Shown here: piece by piece, positions 1-8,298 of the stretch
Layout of the letters: each line of letters starts with the position of its first letter
Position numbering within the stretch: the stretch's first letter is position 1
Assembly (NCBI RefSeq): GCF_963378075.1
Contig: NZ_OY726394.1
Location: 3,100,001 to 3,164,000, forward strand
Direction: 5' to 3'
DNA length: 64,000 nucleotides
Source of the DNA: Mycolicibacter sp. MU0083
GTDB taxonomy: Bacteria > Actinomycetota > Actinomycetes > Mycobacteriales > Mycobacteriaceae
Program-made: the position numbers and the translations under genes
The notes under the pieces: model-generated
Seen by the model: the letters and a program-made list of their open reading frames with translations, nothing else
Database searches by the model: none
What the model was told of the DNA's origin: nothing

Positions 1-1
1 C

Positions 2-1315
2 CTGGCGTTCGACGCCGACCCGCAGGGCTTCGCCGCGACCTACGCCGCCGCCGAAGAGCGGCTGCGGGATCGGATCCGCACCGCTCAGGAGGTGCTGCCG
101 CAGGTGGCGCTCACCGATGCCGCCCTGGTCAAGATCGGTGAGATCTGCGCGGCGTTCGACGTGGACGGCCTGCGCGGCGACATCGTGTGTGCCCGTACCG
201 CGGTCGCCCATGCCGCTTGGCAGGGCCGCGATGCGGTCACCCTCGAGGACCTGCGGGTTGCGGCGCGGCTGGCCCTGCCGCACCGGCGGCGCCGCAAGCC
301 GTTCGACGCCCCGGGCCTCGACGAGAACGAACTCGACGAGTTGCTGCCGCCGGAGGATTGCGGTCCGGTGCCCGATCCCGATCCCGATCCGGATCCCGAG
401 GGGCCGCCCGACGGGCCGCCGGAGGGTGGCGACGGTGCTCCGCCGCCGGCCGAGCAGCGTGGCCCGACTCCGTCTCAGCCCGGGGCGACATCGACAACTG
501 CCGCCGACTCCCCTTACCGAGCACGGCTTTTCGCCGTCGAAGGCGTCGGCGAGGGACACGCCGGCCGGCGCAGCCGGGCCCGCACCAGTTCCGGGCGCCG
601 GGTTGGCGCCACCCCGTTCGGCACCGCCGGGGGCCTGCACCTGTTCGAGACGCTGCGGGCCGCGGCACCGCACCAGGGTGCCCGGGGCCGCGTGGGGGGC
701 CGGATGCTCCTGCAGGCCGGCGATCTGCGCCGCGCCGTCCGGGAGGGTCGCGAGGCCAACCTGGTGCTGTTCGTCGTGGACACCTCCGGTTCGATGGCCG
801 CCGTCGAGCGGATGCGGCACGTCAAGACCGCCATCCTGTCGTTGCTGCTGGACGCCTACCGGCGCCGCGACCGGGTGGCGGTGGTGACGTTCCGGGATAC
901 CGGGGCGGAGTCGGTGTTGCCCCCGACCGGCTCGGTGGAGATCGCCGCCGTCCGACTCGATGAGTTGCCCGCCGGCGGCCGCACCCCGCTGGCCGAGGGC
1001 CTGGCCGAAGCCGCCGATGTGATCCGGCGGGAACGGCTGCGCGACCCGGCGTGCCGTCCACTGCTGGTGGTGTTGACCGACGGCCGGGCCACCGCCGGAG
1101 CCGACGCCGTGGGGCGGTCGCACCGGGCGGCCGATCAACTTGCCCGGCAGGGTGTTTCGGCAGTCGTGGTGGATTGCGAGAACGGCCGGATGCGGCTCGG
1201 GTTGGCGGGCACGCTGGCCGAGCACCTGCGGGCCGAATACGTTCCGCTGCCGCAGGTCAGTGCCGAAGCGTTGACCGACGTCGTCCGCGATGCCACCGGA
1301 AGAGGAGCCGCCTGA
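2..1315 (+). CDS. Magnesium chelatase ChlI/ChlD-type protein (Rv2850c-like), 5'-truncated
   Basis: The frame is already open at base 2, so the gene begins outside the window; 437 residues are visible. The N-terminal part seen is the end of an AAA+ (ChlI-like) region with a helical lid. An acidic, proline-rich linker follows (DPDPDPDP near bases 370-400), then a von Willebrand A domain with the MIDAS motif DTSGSM at about visible residue 260 and a later TDGRAT segment. In actinobacteria this fused ChlI/D protein is thought to replace CobS/CobT as the ATPase partner of CobN in cobalt insertion. Adjacency to cobO and cobB, and a cobN gene nearby, fit that role; a magnesium-porphyrin role is unlikely here. 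Its stop overlaps the cobO start (TGATG). Confidence 0.88.
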   Translation: MAFDADPQGFAATYAAAEERLRDRIRTAQEVLPQVALTDAALVKIGEICAAFDVDGLRGDIVCARTAVAHAAWQGRDAVTLEDLRVAARLALPHRRRRKPFDAPGLDENELDELLPPEDCGPVPDPDPDPDPEGPPDGPPEGGDGAPPPAEQRGPTPSQPGATSTTAADSPYRARLFAVEGVGEGHAGRRSRARTSSGRRVGATPFGTAGGLHLFETLRAAAPHQGARGRVGGRMLLQAGDLRRAVREGREANLVLFVVDTSGSMAAVERMRHVKTAILSLLLDAYRRRDRVAVVTFRDTGAESVLPPTGSVEIAAVRLDELPAGGRTPLAEGLAEAADVIRRERLRDPACRPLLVVLTDGRATAGADAVGRSHRAADQLARQGVSAVVVDCENGRMRLGLAGTLAEHLRAEYVPLPQVSAEALTDVVRDATGRGAA

Positions 1316-1929
1316 TGCCGCAGGGACAACCGTTGACGGTGCCCGATGACAACCTGACCACCCGGCAGCGCCGCAACCGGCCGCTGCTGATGGTGCACAC
1401 CGGCGACGGCAAGGGGAAGTCGACCGCCGCGTTCGGGCTGGCGCTGCGCGGCTGGAACCAGGGCTTTCGGATCGGGGTCTTCCAGTTCGTGAAGTCCGCG
1501 AAGTGGCGGGTCGGCGAGCAGAGCGTGCTGGAGCGCCTGGGCGCCCTGCACACCGAGACCGGTGAGGGCGGGCCGGTGGAATGGCACAAGATGGGATCCG
1601 GCTGGTCGTGGAGCCGCAAAGCCGGCGACGTCGAGGACCACGCCGGTGACGCCGCCGAAGGCTGGGCCCAGATCAAACAACGCCTGGCCGACCAGACCCA
1701 TGATCTGTATGTCCTCGACGAGTTCACCTACCCCATCAACTGGGGCTGGGTGGACATCGACGACGTGGTGCAGACCCTGACCAACCGGCCCGGCCACCAG
1801 CACGTCGTCATCACCGGCCGACGGGCCGATCCGCGGCTGATCGAAGCCGCCGACCTGGTCACCGAGATGGGCAAGATCAAGCATCCGATGGACGCCGGCC
1901 AGAAGGGCCAGCGCGGCATTGAATGGTAA
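1315..1929 (+). CDS. cobO: Cob(I)yrinic acid a,c-diamide adenosyltransferase
   Basis: Transfers the 5'-deoxyadenosyl group of ATP to cob(I)yrinic acid diamide or other corrinoids. The 204-residue protein has the CobO/BtuR P-loop HTGDGKGKST near residue 28 and the family's YVLDEFTYP segment near residue 128, and its length is normal. The ATG at 1315 overlaps the preceding stop (TGATG) and has a GGAGG-like ribosome site (agaggag) 7-13 bases upstream; the open frame extends further upstream but only inside the chelatase gene. It lies between the chelatase and cobB in the same order as Rv2850c-Rv2849c-Rv2848c of M. tuberculosis. The reaction needs Co(I), so a corrinoid reductase must exist somewhere in the cell. 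Confidence 0.96.
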   Translation: MPQGQPLTVPDDNLTTRQRRNRPLLMVHTGDGKGKSTAAFGLALRGWNQGFRIGVFQFVKSAKWRVGEQSVLERLGALHTETGEGGPVEWHKMGSGWSWSRKAGDVEDHAGDAAEGWAQIKQRLADQTHDLYVLDEFTYPINWGWVDIDDVVQTLTNRPGHQHVVITGRRADPRLIEAADLVTEMGKIKHPMDAGQKGQRGIEW

Positions 1930-1944
1930 AGGCGCGGTAGGGGC

Positions 1945-4299
1945 ATGACCCCGCTCCCCCGAATCGTCGTCGCCGCACCGGCATCCGGGCACGGCAAGAC
2001 CACGGTGGCGGTCGGGCTGATGGCGGCGCTGGCCGCCCGCGGTATGGCGGTCAGCGGGCACAAGGTCGGCCCGGACTACATCGACCCCGGCTACCACGCA
2101 CTGGCCACCGGACGCCCGGCCCGCAACCTGGACCCGTACCTGGTCGGCGTCGAGCGGATCGTGCCGCTGCTGCTGCACGGCGCATCCGGTGCCGACATCG
2201 CCGTGATCGAAGGCGTGATGGGGCTTTTCGACGGGCGCCTGGGCGCCGACGGTGACGCCTCCACCGCCCATGTGGCCGCGGTGACCGCCAGCCCGGTGGT
2301 GCTGGTCGTCGACATCTCGCACGCCTCGCGGACCCACGCCGCCGTGGTGTCGGGCCTGGCCGGTTTCGACCCGGCGGTGCGCATCGCCGGAGTGGTGTTG
2401 AACAAGGCCGGCAGCCCACGTCATGCCGACGAGGTGGTCGCCGCGTTGCGCCCCAGCGGTATTCCGGTGCTGGGTGTGCTGCCCCGCGACACCGGGGTGC
2501 AGACGCCGTCGCGGCATCTGGGGCTGGTGCCGGCCGCCGAACGCGACGAGGCCGCCGACATGACGGCCCGGCTGGCCGAGTTGCTGGAACAGCATGTGGA
2601 CCTCGACGCGGTGGCGGCGCTGGCGCGACGGGCCCCGGAACTGGCCGGTGATGCCTGGGATCCGGCGGCCGAGGTGACGGCGCCCTCGGGGGATCGGCCG
2701 GTGGTGGCGGTCGCCGGGGGGCGGGCGTTCACGTTCGGCTACACCGAGACGTTCGAACTGCTGCGCGCCGCCGGGTGCCAGACGGTCTGCTTCGACCCGC
2801 TCACCGACACCCACCTGCCGGCCGGTACCGCCGGAATCTATCTGGGCGGCGGATTTCCCGAGGTGTACGCCGAGCAGCTGGGCGCCAACACCGCGCTGTT
2901 GGGTGCGCTGCGGGCGGCGATCGCCGCCGGTGTGCCGACCGTCGCCGAGTGCGGCGGGCTGGCCTACCTGTGTCGTCGGGTCGGCGAGGACGTCGGGGTC
3001 GGGGTGTTACCGGGTGCCGCGGCCATGACCCCGCGCCTGACCCTGGGGTATCGGGTGGCCACCGCGTCGGGCGACAACCTGCTGGCGCGGGCCGGCGATC
3101 AGGTGACCGGCCACGAATTCCACCGCACCGACGTCGTTTTCGACGACGGCGCCGTCGATGCGGCCTGGCAGCTTCCCGGCGGCCCGGACGGTGCGGCGGG
3201 CCCCGGCCTGCATGCCTCCTATCTGCATACGCATTGGGCCGGCCATCCGGTCCTCGCGCAGCGTTTCGCCGACGCCGTGCACGGGTTCAACGGCCCGGAT
3301 CTGCATCATCACGGTGATGTCGAAGCGCGCGCGGGACTGCTCGATTTCGCCGTCAACGTCTACGCCGGGCCGCGCCCGGACTGGCTCGAGCAGGCGTTGC
3401 ACGCTTCGATCGACGACGCGGCGGCCTACCCCGATGCGGCTGAGGCCCGGGCCGCGCTGGCCGCGCGGCACGGCGTCACCGAGGCGCAGGTGCTGCCCAC
3501 CGCCGGTGCCTCCGAGGCGTTCGATCTGGTGGCCCGGTTGCGGCCGTGGCGAGCCCCGGTGGTGGTGCATCCGCAGTACACCGGTCCGCACGCCGCACTG
3601 ACCGCGGCCGGCCACCACGTCGGCACCGTGTTGTGCCGGGCCGAGGACGGGTTCGCCCTGCATCCCGACGAGATTCCCGAGCACGCCGACCTGGTGATCG
3701 TGGGCAACCCGACCAATCCCACCGGGGTGTTGCATCCGGCGGCGACGCTACGGCGGCTGTTGCGCCCCGGTCGGGTGGTGCTGATCGACGAGGCCTTCCT
3801 GGACGCGATCCCCGGCGAACCGGAAAGCCTTTCCGCGCAAAGCCATCCGGGACTGCTGGTGAGCCGGAGCCTGACCAAGCACTGGTCGATTCCCGGGGTG
3901 CGTGCCGGATATCTGCTCGGCGATCCGGCCCTGCTGGCCGACGCGGCCCGCCTGCAGATCCCGTGGTCGGTGTCGGCGGCGGCGGTCGCGGCCATGCTGG
4001 CCTGTTCCGATGAGCGGGCCGCACGCGAAGGCGAACACCGGGCCCGGCGGTTGGCGGGCTGGCGGGAACACCTGGCGCGGGGCCTGGCCGGGCTCGGGGT
4101 GCCGTTCGTCTCCGGTGCCGCACCGTATGTGCTGGCCCGCGTCGGTGCCGGCGTGCATACCGCGTTGCGGGACAGCGGCATCGCGGTGCGCCGCGCCGAC
4201 ACCTTTCCGGGCCTGGACGGCGACTGGGTGCGGATCGCCGTCCGGCCACCGGAGCTGACCGATCACCTGTTGGGGACCCTCGACCGGATCCGGCGGTGA
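1945..4299 (+). CDS. cobB: CobB-CobC fusion: cobyrinate a,c-diamide synthase plus threonine-phosphate decarboxylase-like domain
   Basis: A single 784-residue frame holds two cobalamin enzymes. Residues 1 to about 450 are CobB: a P-loop-like ASGHGKTT near residue 12, the motif HKVGPDYIDPGYH, and a C-terminal glutaminase domain with the nucleophile in AECGGLAYL (Cys336). CobB uses glutamine and ATP to amidate the a and c carboxylates. From about residue 452 (HHGD) to the end is a fold-type I PLP enzyme of the CobC/CobD-decarboxylase type, with GNPTNPTG, DEAFLD and the Schiff-base lysine K645 in SLTKHW. This family makes aminopropanol phosphate or related side-chain precursors. In M. tuberculosis these are separate genes (Rv2848c and Rv2231c). 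No stop or frameshift separates the halves. The gene follows cobO by 15 bases and overlaps cobD by GTGA. Confidence 0.93.
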   Translation: MTPLPRIVVAAPASGHGKTTVAVGLMAALAARGMAVSGHKVGPDYIDPGYHALATGRPARNLDPYLVGVERIVPLLLHGASGADIAVIEGVMGLFDGRLGADGDASTAHVAAVTASPVVLVVDISHASRTHAAVVSGLAGFDPAVRIAGVVLNKAGSPRHADEVVAALRPSGIPVLGVLPRDTGVQTPSRHLGLVPAAERDEAADMTARLAELLEQHVDLDAVAALARRAPELAGDAWDPAAEVTAPSGDRPVVAVAGGRAFTFGYTETFELLRAAGCQTVCFDPLTDTHLPAGTAGIYLGGGFPEVYAEQLGANTALLGALRAAIAAGVPTVAECGGLAYLCRRVGEDVGVGVLPGAAAMTPRLTLGYRVATASGDNLLARAGDQVTGHEFHRTDVVFDDGAVDAAWQLPGGPDGAAGPGLHASYLHTHWAGHPVLAQRFADAVHGFNGPDLHHHGDVEARAGLLDFAVNVYAGPRPDWLEQALHASIDDAAAYPDAAEARAALAARHGVTEAQVLPTAGASEAFDLVARLRPWRAPVVVHPQYTGPHAALTAAGHHVGTVLCRAEDGFALHPDEIPEHADLVIVGNPTNPTGVLHPAATLRRLLRPGRVVLIDEAFLDAIPGEPESLSAQSHPGLLVSRSLTKHWSIPGVRAGYLLGDPALLADAARLQIPWSVSAAAVAAMLACSDERAAREGEHRARRLAGWREHLARGLAGLGVPFVSGAAPYVLARVGAGVHTALRDSGIAVRRADTFPGLDGDWVRIAVRPPELTDHLLGTLDRIRR

Positions 4300-5237
4300 G
4301 CGCGACCAGAGCGCTCGGACTGGCGCTCGGTTATGCCGCCGACCGGGTCTGGGGCGATCCGCGCCGGTGGCATCCGGTCGCCGGGTTCGGTCGGTGTGCG
4401 CACGCGTTGGAGCAGCGTCTCTACCGTGACGACCGGGCGGCCGGTGCCGGGCATGTCCTGATTCTGGTCGGCGCCGCATCCGGGCTGGGCTATGTGGCCG
4501 AACGGTCGCTCCGAAACCCGTTGGCGCGCATTGCACTGACGGCGACGGTCACCTGGGCTGTGCTCGGCGGGCGTTCGCTGGAGCGTGAAGCCGACGCGGT
4601 GCACGCGCAGCTGGCCGCCGGCGACCTCGAGGCCGCTCGGACGCAGGTGCGCAACCTGGTCGGTCGGGATACCACCGCCCTGGGCCCCGATGAGATCGCA
4701 CGCGCGGTCGTCGAATCGGTGGCGGAGAACACCTCGGATGCGGTGGTGGCGTCGCTGGTGTGGGGTGCGACGGCCGGCGTTGCGGGCCTGGTCGCACACC
4801 GCACCGCGAACACGCTCGACGCCATGGTCGGCCATCACAACACCCGATACGAGCGGTTCGGTTGGGCGGCGGCACGATTGGATGATCTGCTGGGCCTGCC
4901 CGCCGCGCGGTCGGCCGGACTGCTGGCCGCCGCACTGGGGCCCGACCCCGTCGGCGCGCTGCGGGCGTGGCACCGCGATGCCCGACACCATCCCAGCCCC
5001 AACGCCGGGGTGGTGGAGGCCTCCTTCGCCGGGGCGCTGGGACTGCAGCTCGGCGGGGTCAACACCTACTACGGAAATCGGCGTGAAGAACGCGCGCGGA
5101 TGGGTTACGGTCGGGCGCCGGAACCGGCCGATATCCCGCGGACGACCCGGCTGGCCCGGCGCGTGGGTGTGGGCGCCCTGCTCGCGGCGGCCCTGTGGTG
5201 CGTGCGCCGGGACGAGACGAGGAGACGACGGTGGTGA
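4296..5237 (+). CDS. cobD: Adenosylcobinamide-phosphate synthase (CobD/CbiB family)
   Basis: Membrane enzyme that joins aminopropanol (or its phosphate) to adenosylcobyric acid. The 313-residue protein starts LGYAADRVWGDPRRWHPVAGFG, which is the family's D-x-x-x-GDP-x-x-x-HPV signature. It has several hydrophobic segments, the ENTSDAVV motif near residue 145, and RYERFGWAAARLDD. The GTG start overlaps the cobB-cobC stop (GTGA), so translation is probably coupled. Having the CobC-like domain immediately upstream places the maker and the user of the side-chain side by side. Confidence 0.95.
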   Translation: MSATRALGLALGYAADRVWGDPRRWHPVAGFGRCAHALEQRLYRDDRAAGAGHVLILVGAASGLGYVAERSLRNPLARIALTATVTWAVLGGRSLEREADAVHAQLAAGDLEAARTQVRNLVGRDTTALGPDEIARAVVESVAENTSDAVVASLVWGATAGVAGLVAHRTANTLDAMVGHHNTRYERFGWAAARLDDLLGLPAARSAGLLAAALGPDPVGALRAWHRDARHHPSPNAGVVEASFAGALGLQLGGVNTYYGNRREERARMGYGRAPEPADIPRTTRLARRVGVGALLAAALWCVRRDETRRRRW

Positions 5238-5668
5238 CCGACGATGCTGTCGTGTTCTCCGACGATGCCGCCCGGGTGGATCGGGACTGGCTCTGGAGTG
5301 AGCTTGTCGCGCACACCTATTGGGCGAAGTACCGCACCCGCGAGATGTTCGACCGCCAGCTGGACGGTGCCTGGCGCACGGTGGGCGCCTACCGGGCCGG
5401 CGACGGCGCGATGGTCGGCTTCTGCCGGGCGGTCTCCGACGGTGTCGCGTTCGCCTACCTGGCCGACGTGTACGTCGCCCGCGATCAGCGGGGCCACGCC
5501 ATCGGCAAAGGGTTGTTGCGGACGATGATCGACGACGGGCCCGGCCGGGAGTTCCGGTGGACGCTGCACACCGCCGATGCACACGGGCTGTATTCGCAGT
5601 TCGGTTTCGCCGCCCCGGACGCGACCTATATGGAGCGGCCCAGCCGGTTGGCGCATATCCGGGACTGA
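5231..5668 (+). CDS. GNAT family N-acetyltransferase
   Basis: A 145-residue single-domain GNAT protein. It has strand-helix features ending in LADVYVARDQRGHAIGKGLL, the acetyl-CoA binding motif A (Q/R-x-x-G-x-G/A), and a C-terminal YSQFGFAAPDATYMERP typical of the last GNAT strands. The GTG at 5231 was chosen because cgaggag lies 6 bases upstream; an earlier in-frame GTG at 5195 has no such site. It overlaps the last 7 bases of cobD, so it is in the cobalamin operon by position. The substrate cannot be read from the sequence and a role in B12 metabolism is not implied by the family. Confidence 0.85.
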   Translation: MVTDDAVVFSDDAARVDRDWLWSELVAHTYWAKYRTREMFDRQLDGAWRTVGAYRAGDGAMVGFCRAVSDGVAFAYLADVYVARDQRGHAIGKGLLRTMIDDGPGREFRWTLHTADAHGLYSQFGFAAPDATYMERPSRLAHIRD

Positions 5669-5772
5669 GACCGGCGGGCGGTTATCCCCAGTTGCGGGTC
5701 AGCTCACAGTTCACAGTGGGACGGGGCCGCCGGAGTCCGACGAAAAGCCGTGCCGACTTTAGCGTCGGGTCC
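5669..5772. other. Intergenic spacer after the cobO-cobD run
   Basis: About 100 bases between the acetyltransferase and the small membrane protein. No convincing hairpin terminator or ribosome binding site was recognised. A short AT-richer patch (gactttagcg near 5754) could hold a promoter for the downstream gene, but this is weak. Confidence 0.3.
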
Positions 5773-6279
5773 ATGCCTCCCCATTCGTGGGTGACGTTGA
5801 TCGTCGGCAGCCTAGCGGCCATCGGTGTCATCGTCACCTGGCAGCAGAAGAACCGGGCCGACCGGCGTAGTGAATGGTGGCGGCGCACCACCTGGGCTTT
5901 CGAGCGGACGTTCAGTGCGAACGACGCCCAGGCCCGGCTCGGCTGGGACATCCTGGCCACCCTTATCCGGTCTAGACTGGCGACCGTCGACGACAATGAC
6001 ATCGCCCAGGTAATCGCAGAACACGCAACCGAAGGCGTGCCGATAAGGAGGGCAACGATGTCGACCGAAGGCGCCCCTGAAGACACCGGACGCCGGGATT
6101 CCGTGACAGACCTCGATGTCCGCATCGCCGCTGCCCGCGTCGCCGTAGAAGCCAGCAAGAGGACCGGCCGACCCGTCTCTCCGCGCGTCATGGAACTGGC
6201 GAAGTTGTCGCCCCTGTACGACCGTCCCCGCCCGCCTCGACGTGGCTGGCGGCGGTGGCTCTCCCGTCTACTCCCCTGA
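5773..6279 (+). CDS. Small single-pass membrane protein of unknown function
   Basis: 168 residues from the ATG at 5773. A hydrophobic helix at about residues 7-23 (WVTLIVGSLAAIGVIVTW) is followed by a basic, tryptophan-rich stretch (KNRADRRSEWWRR), a helical middle, and a proline/arginine-rich C-terminus. No family was recognised. The start has no clear Shine-Dalgarno sequence. An in-frame ATG at 6058 has a much stronger site (aaggagg, 9 bases upstream) and would give a soluble 73-residue product, so the true gene may be the shorter one, or both may be made. Nothing in the context points to function. Confidence 0.55.
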   Translation: MPPHSWVTLIVGSLAAIGVIVTWQQKNRADRRSEWWRRTTWAFERTFSANDAQARLGWDILATLIRSRLATVDDNDIAQVIAEHATEGVPIRRATMSTEGAPEDTGRRDSVTDLDVRIAAARVAVEASKRTGRPVSPRVMELAKLSPLYDRPRPPRRGWRRWLSRLLP

Positions 6280-6284
6280 TCCGC

Positions 6285-6710
6285 TCAGTCGCCGGTTCTG
6301 ATCAGCTCCACCACCGGGATGACCCGCGCGGTGCGCTCGCGGTACAGCGCGAAGCCCGGGTACCGCTCGGCCTGGATGTCATAGAGCCGGTCGTGCTCGG
6401 CACCGGTGATCTCGGTGGCGGTGACCGGGAAGGACTCGGTGCCGATCTCGACCGTCGCCGCCGGGTTCGCCCGCAGGTTGTAGTACCAGCTGGGGTGGGC
6501 GTCCTTGCCCTCGTTGGAGGCGAACACGATGATCCGGTCGCCCTCGGGCAGATACATCATCGGGCTGGTGCGCTGCTGGCCGGACTTGGCGCCGATGGTG
6601 GTCAGCAACAGTACCGGCGCGCCCTCGAACGGGCCGCCCAGTTTGCCGCCGCTGCTGCGGAACTCGGCGATGTTACGGGCGTTGAACTCCAGGGTGCGTT
6701 TGGCGTCCAC
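6285..6710 (-). CDS. Deazaflavin (F420)-dependent nitroreductase-family protein (DUF385)
   Basis: 141 residues with the hallmarks of the mycobacterial split-barrel F420-binding family (Ddn-like): LLLTTIGAKSGQQRTSPMMY (the TxGRxSG..R.. type motif), ASNEGKDAHPSWYYNLRANP, and VTATEITGAEHDRL. Members reduce or bind substrates with F420H2; this one's substrate is unknown. The GTG at 6710 has ctgaggagc about 7 bases upstream on the minus strand. It lies 11 bases downstream of the monooxygenase-like gene, so the two are probably co-transcribed. Confidence 0.88.
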   Translation of the reverse strand: MDAKRTLEFNARNIAEFRSSGGKLGGPFEGAPVLLLTTIGAKSGQQRTSPMMYLPEGDRIIVFASNEGKDAHPSWYYNLRANPAATVEIGTESFPVTATEITGAEHDRLYDIQAERYPGFALYRERTARVIPVVELIRTGD

Positions 6711-6721
6711 GGGGCAGCTCC

Positions 6722-7012
6722 TCAGCCGATATCCACGAAGTGCTCGATCACCGGCGGTGATTCGTAGAACGGGTGCAACAACTCGCGCCACCGGGGGAAT
6801 TCCGGCGACTTCCGGAACCCTTCGGTGTGTGCCTCCACACTCTCCCACCGCACCAGCAGCAGGTACAGGTTCGGCGACTCCACCGAGCGCGACATCGTGA
6901 TCCCCAGAAATCCGGGTTGGGAGGCGATCAGCGGGCGGGCCTCGGCGTAGGCGGCTTCGAAGTCGGCTTCGCTTCCCGGACGGATGGGCAGTACTCCATG
7001 TTCGACAATCAC
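6722..7012 (-). CDS. Antibiotic biosynthesis monooxygenase (ABM)-domain protein
   Basis: 96 residues starting VIVEHGVLPIRPGSE, a dimeric alpha/beta-barrel (ABM/NIPSNAP-like) fold inferred from the pattern IRPGSEADFEAAYAEARPLI...FLGITMSRS...YLLLVRWESVEAHTEGFRKSPEFPRWRELLHPF. Proteins of this kind act as cofactor-free monooxygenases or as small binding proteins. The GTG at 7012 was chosen over the longer frame (to 7084), which would run through the repeat-containing intergenic region. It heads a probable two-gene operon with the F420 protein and is divergent from the membrane gene at 7135. Confidence 0.8.
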   Translation of the reverse strand: MIVEHGVLPIRPGSEADFEAAYAEARPLIASQPGFLGITMSRSVESPNLYLLLVRWESVEAHTEGFRKSPEFPRWRELLHPFYESPPVIEHFVDIG

Positions 7013-7066
7013 GCCCGCCAGTCTGCCCCACCGCGTGTGACCGGGATTACCGCCTAAAGACTCTTG

Positions 7067-7116
7067 TCTGTTACCGAATGACACAGATACGTTATCTGCT
7101 ACCGACAGACACAGAT
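7067..7116. promoter_or_regulatory. Tandem 22-bp direct repeats, candidate operator between divergent genes
   Basis: Two copies of tctg(t/c)taccga(at/ca)gacacagat lie at 7067-7088 and 7095-7116. They match at 19 of 22 positions with a 28-base period. Each copy has a short dyad (tctg...caga). They sit between the divergent starts at 7012 and 7135. This looks like a tandem repressor or activator site; the regulator is not identifiable. Confidence 0.5.
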
Positions 7117-7134
7117 AAACCTGGAGGTGGTGGA

Positions 7135-7581
7135 ATGAACGCTCTCGCGGCTGCGATCGTCTTCGCCTGGATGGGCATGGTGCTGGCGATCTCGTTCCTG
7201 GAGGCGCCGCTGAAATTCCGGGCTCCGGGCATCACCATTCCCCTGGGGCTGGGCATCGGCCGACTGGTGTTCCAGGCCCTCAACGCGGTGGAGATCGTGC
7301 TGGCCACCGTGGTGGTGGTCGCGGTCTCCGCCGGCCGGCCGGGACCCCTCGCCCTGACCGGGGTGCTCGCGGCGGTGGCCGTGCTGAGTGTGCAGACACT
7401 GGTGGTCCGCCCCCGGCTGCGGCGGCGCTCCGATGCGGTGCTGGCCGCACAGACCGCGCCGGCCGCCGGGATGATCGAACGCTCGCGAGCCCACTACGCC
7501 TACGCCGGACTGGAAGTGGTCAAGGTGTCCGCGCTGCTGGTCGCCGGCGCCGCCCTGCAGTTCGCGTCAGTCGCCGGTTAA
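7135..7581 (+). CDS. Conserved four-helix membrane protein of unknown function
   Basis: 148 residues with four predicted membrane helices, at about residues 4-22, 33-60, 65-85 and 120-145. The loop after helix 1 contains EAPLKFRAPG, and helix 3 is followed by basic VVRPRLRRRSD. The ATG at 7135 has a strong ribosome site (ctggaggtgg) upstream; an in-frame ATG at 7078 lies inside the tandem repeats and is unlikely. It ends 15 bases past the cobK stop on the other strand, so the genes converge. Similar small membrane proteins occur in mycobacteria, but no biochemical role is known to me. Confidence 0.75.
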   Translation: MNALAAAIVFAWMGMVLAISFLEAPLKFRAPGITIPLGLGIGRLVFQALNAVEIVLATVVVVAVSAGRPGPLALTGVLAAVAVLSVQTLVVRPRLRRRSDAVLAAQTAPAAGMIERSRAHYAYAGLEVVKVSALLVAGAALQFASVAG

Positions 7582-8298
7582 CGCCCAGGCCAGCGCCTGC
7601 GCGGGGTCGTGCACCGTCCGCACGCCCGCCGGCCGGGCCGGCCGCCGCACGATCACCACCGGCACGCCCAGTTCTTCGGCGGCCAGCATCTTCGGCCAGG
7701 TGTACTCGCCCCCGGAATCCTTGGTGACGACGACGTCGGCGCGGTGCTCGCGCAGCAGCGTGAGCTCCCCCGCCAGCGCGTAGGGCCCGCGGTCGCGGAT
7801 CACCGACCAGCCCGGCGGCACCGCGATCGACGGTGCCTCCACGACCCGGGCCAGCACCGCGGCGTCGGACAGCACCGGCAGGTATTCCGCGAGGTGCTGA
7901 CGCCCGATGGTCAGCACCGGCCGCCGGCCCAGCCGGTGCGCGAGCCGCGCGGCGTCGGCATGGGAATCGACCCAATGCCAGGACGGCCGGGACCGGTCCG
8001 ACCAGCCGGGCCGCTCCAGCCGAAGCAACGGCACCCCGGCATCGGCGCACGCCGCGGCGGCATTGGCCGACATCGTCGTCGCGAACGGGTGGGTGGCGTC
8101 GACGACGGCGTCGTAGTCGGCCAATGCGGCACGCAGGCCCTCGATGCCCCCGAAACCGCCGATGCGGACCTGCCCGACCGGTAGCCGGGGGTCGGCGACC
8201 CGCCCGGCCAGTGAGGTCATGACGGCGACGCCCGCGGCCACCAGCCGGTCGGCCAGGGCTCGGGCCTCGGCGGTGCCGCCGAGCAGCAGCAGACGCAT
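7567..8298 (-). CDS. cobK: Precorrin-6A reductase
   Basis: NADPH-dependent reduction of precorrin-6A to dihydro-precorrin-6 in the aerobic B12 pathway. The 243-residue protein opens with MRLLLLGGTAEARALAD, the CobK nucleotide-binding motif, followed by DAVVDATHPFA and later VVVTKDSGG. Its length matches the family. The ATG at 8298 overlaps the cobQ stop (TGATG), making it the last gene of the cobN-cobF-cobQ-cobK operon. Confidence 0.95.
   Translation of the reverse strand: MRLLLLGGTAEARALADRLVAAGVAVMTSLAGRVADPRLPVGQVRIGGFGGIEGLRAALADYDAVVDATHPFATTMSANAAAACADAGVPLLRLERPGWSDRSRPSWHWVDSHADAARLAHRLGRRPVLTIGRQHLAEYLPVLSDAAVLARVVEAPSIAVPPGWSVIRDRGPYALAGELTLLREHRADVVVTKDSGGEYTWPKMLAAEELGVPVVIVRRPARPAGVRTVHDPAQALAWALTGD

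Noticed and set aside
92..1315. Complete gene starting at GTG 92
   Set aside because: The same frame is open to base 2 and encodes chelatase-like sequence, so the gene is cut by the window edge rather than starting here.
1135..2814. Long minus-strand ORF of 559 residues opposite cobO and cobB
   Set aside because: Its translation is low-complexity His/Gly/Arg-rich mirror sequence typical of the antisense strand of GC-rich genes, with no family motif and no ribosome site.
6722..7084. Longer start of the ABM-domain protein at 7084
   Set aside because: The extension translates the tandem-repeat intergenic region and lacks family similarity; GTG 7012 gives the expected N-terminus.
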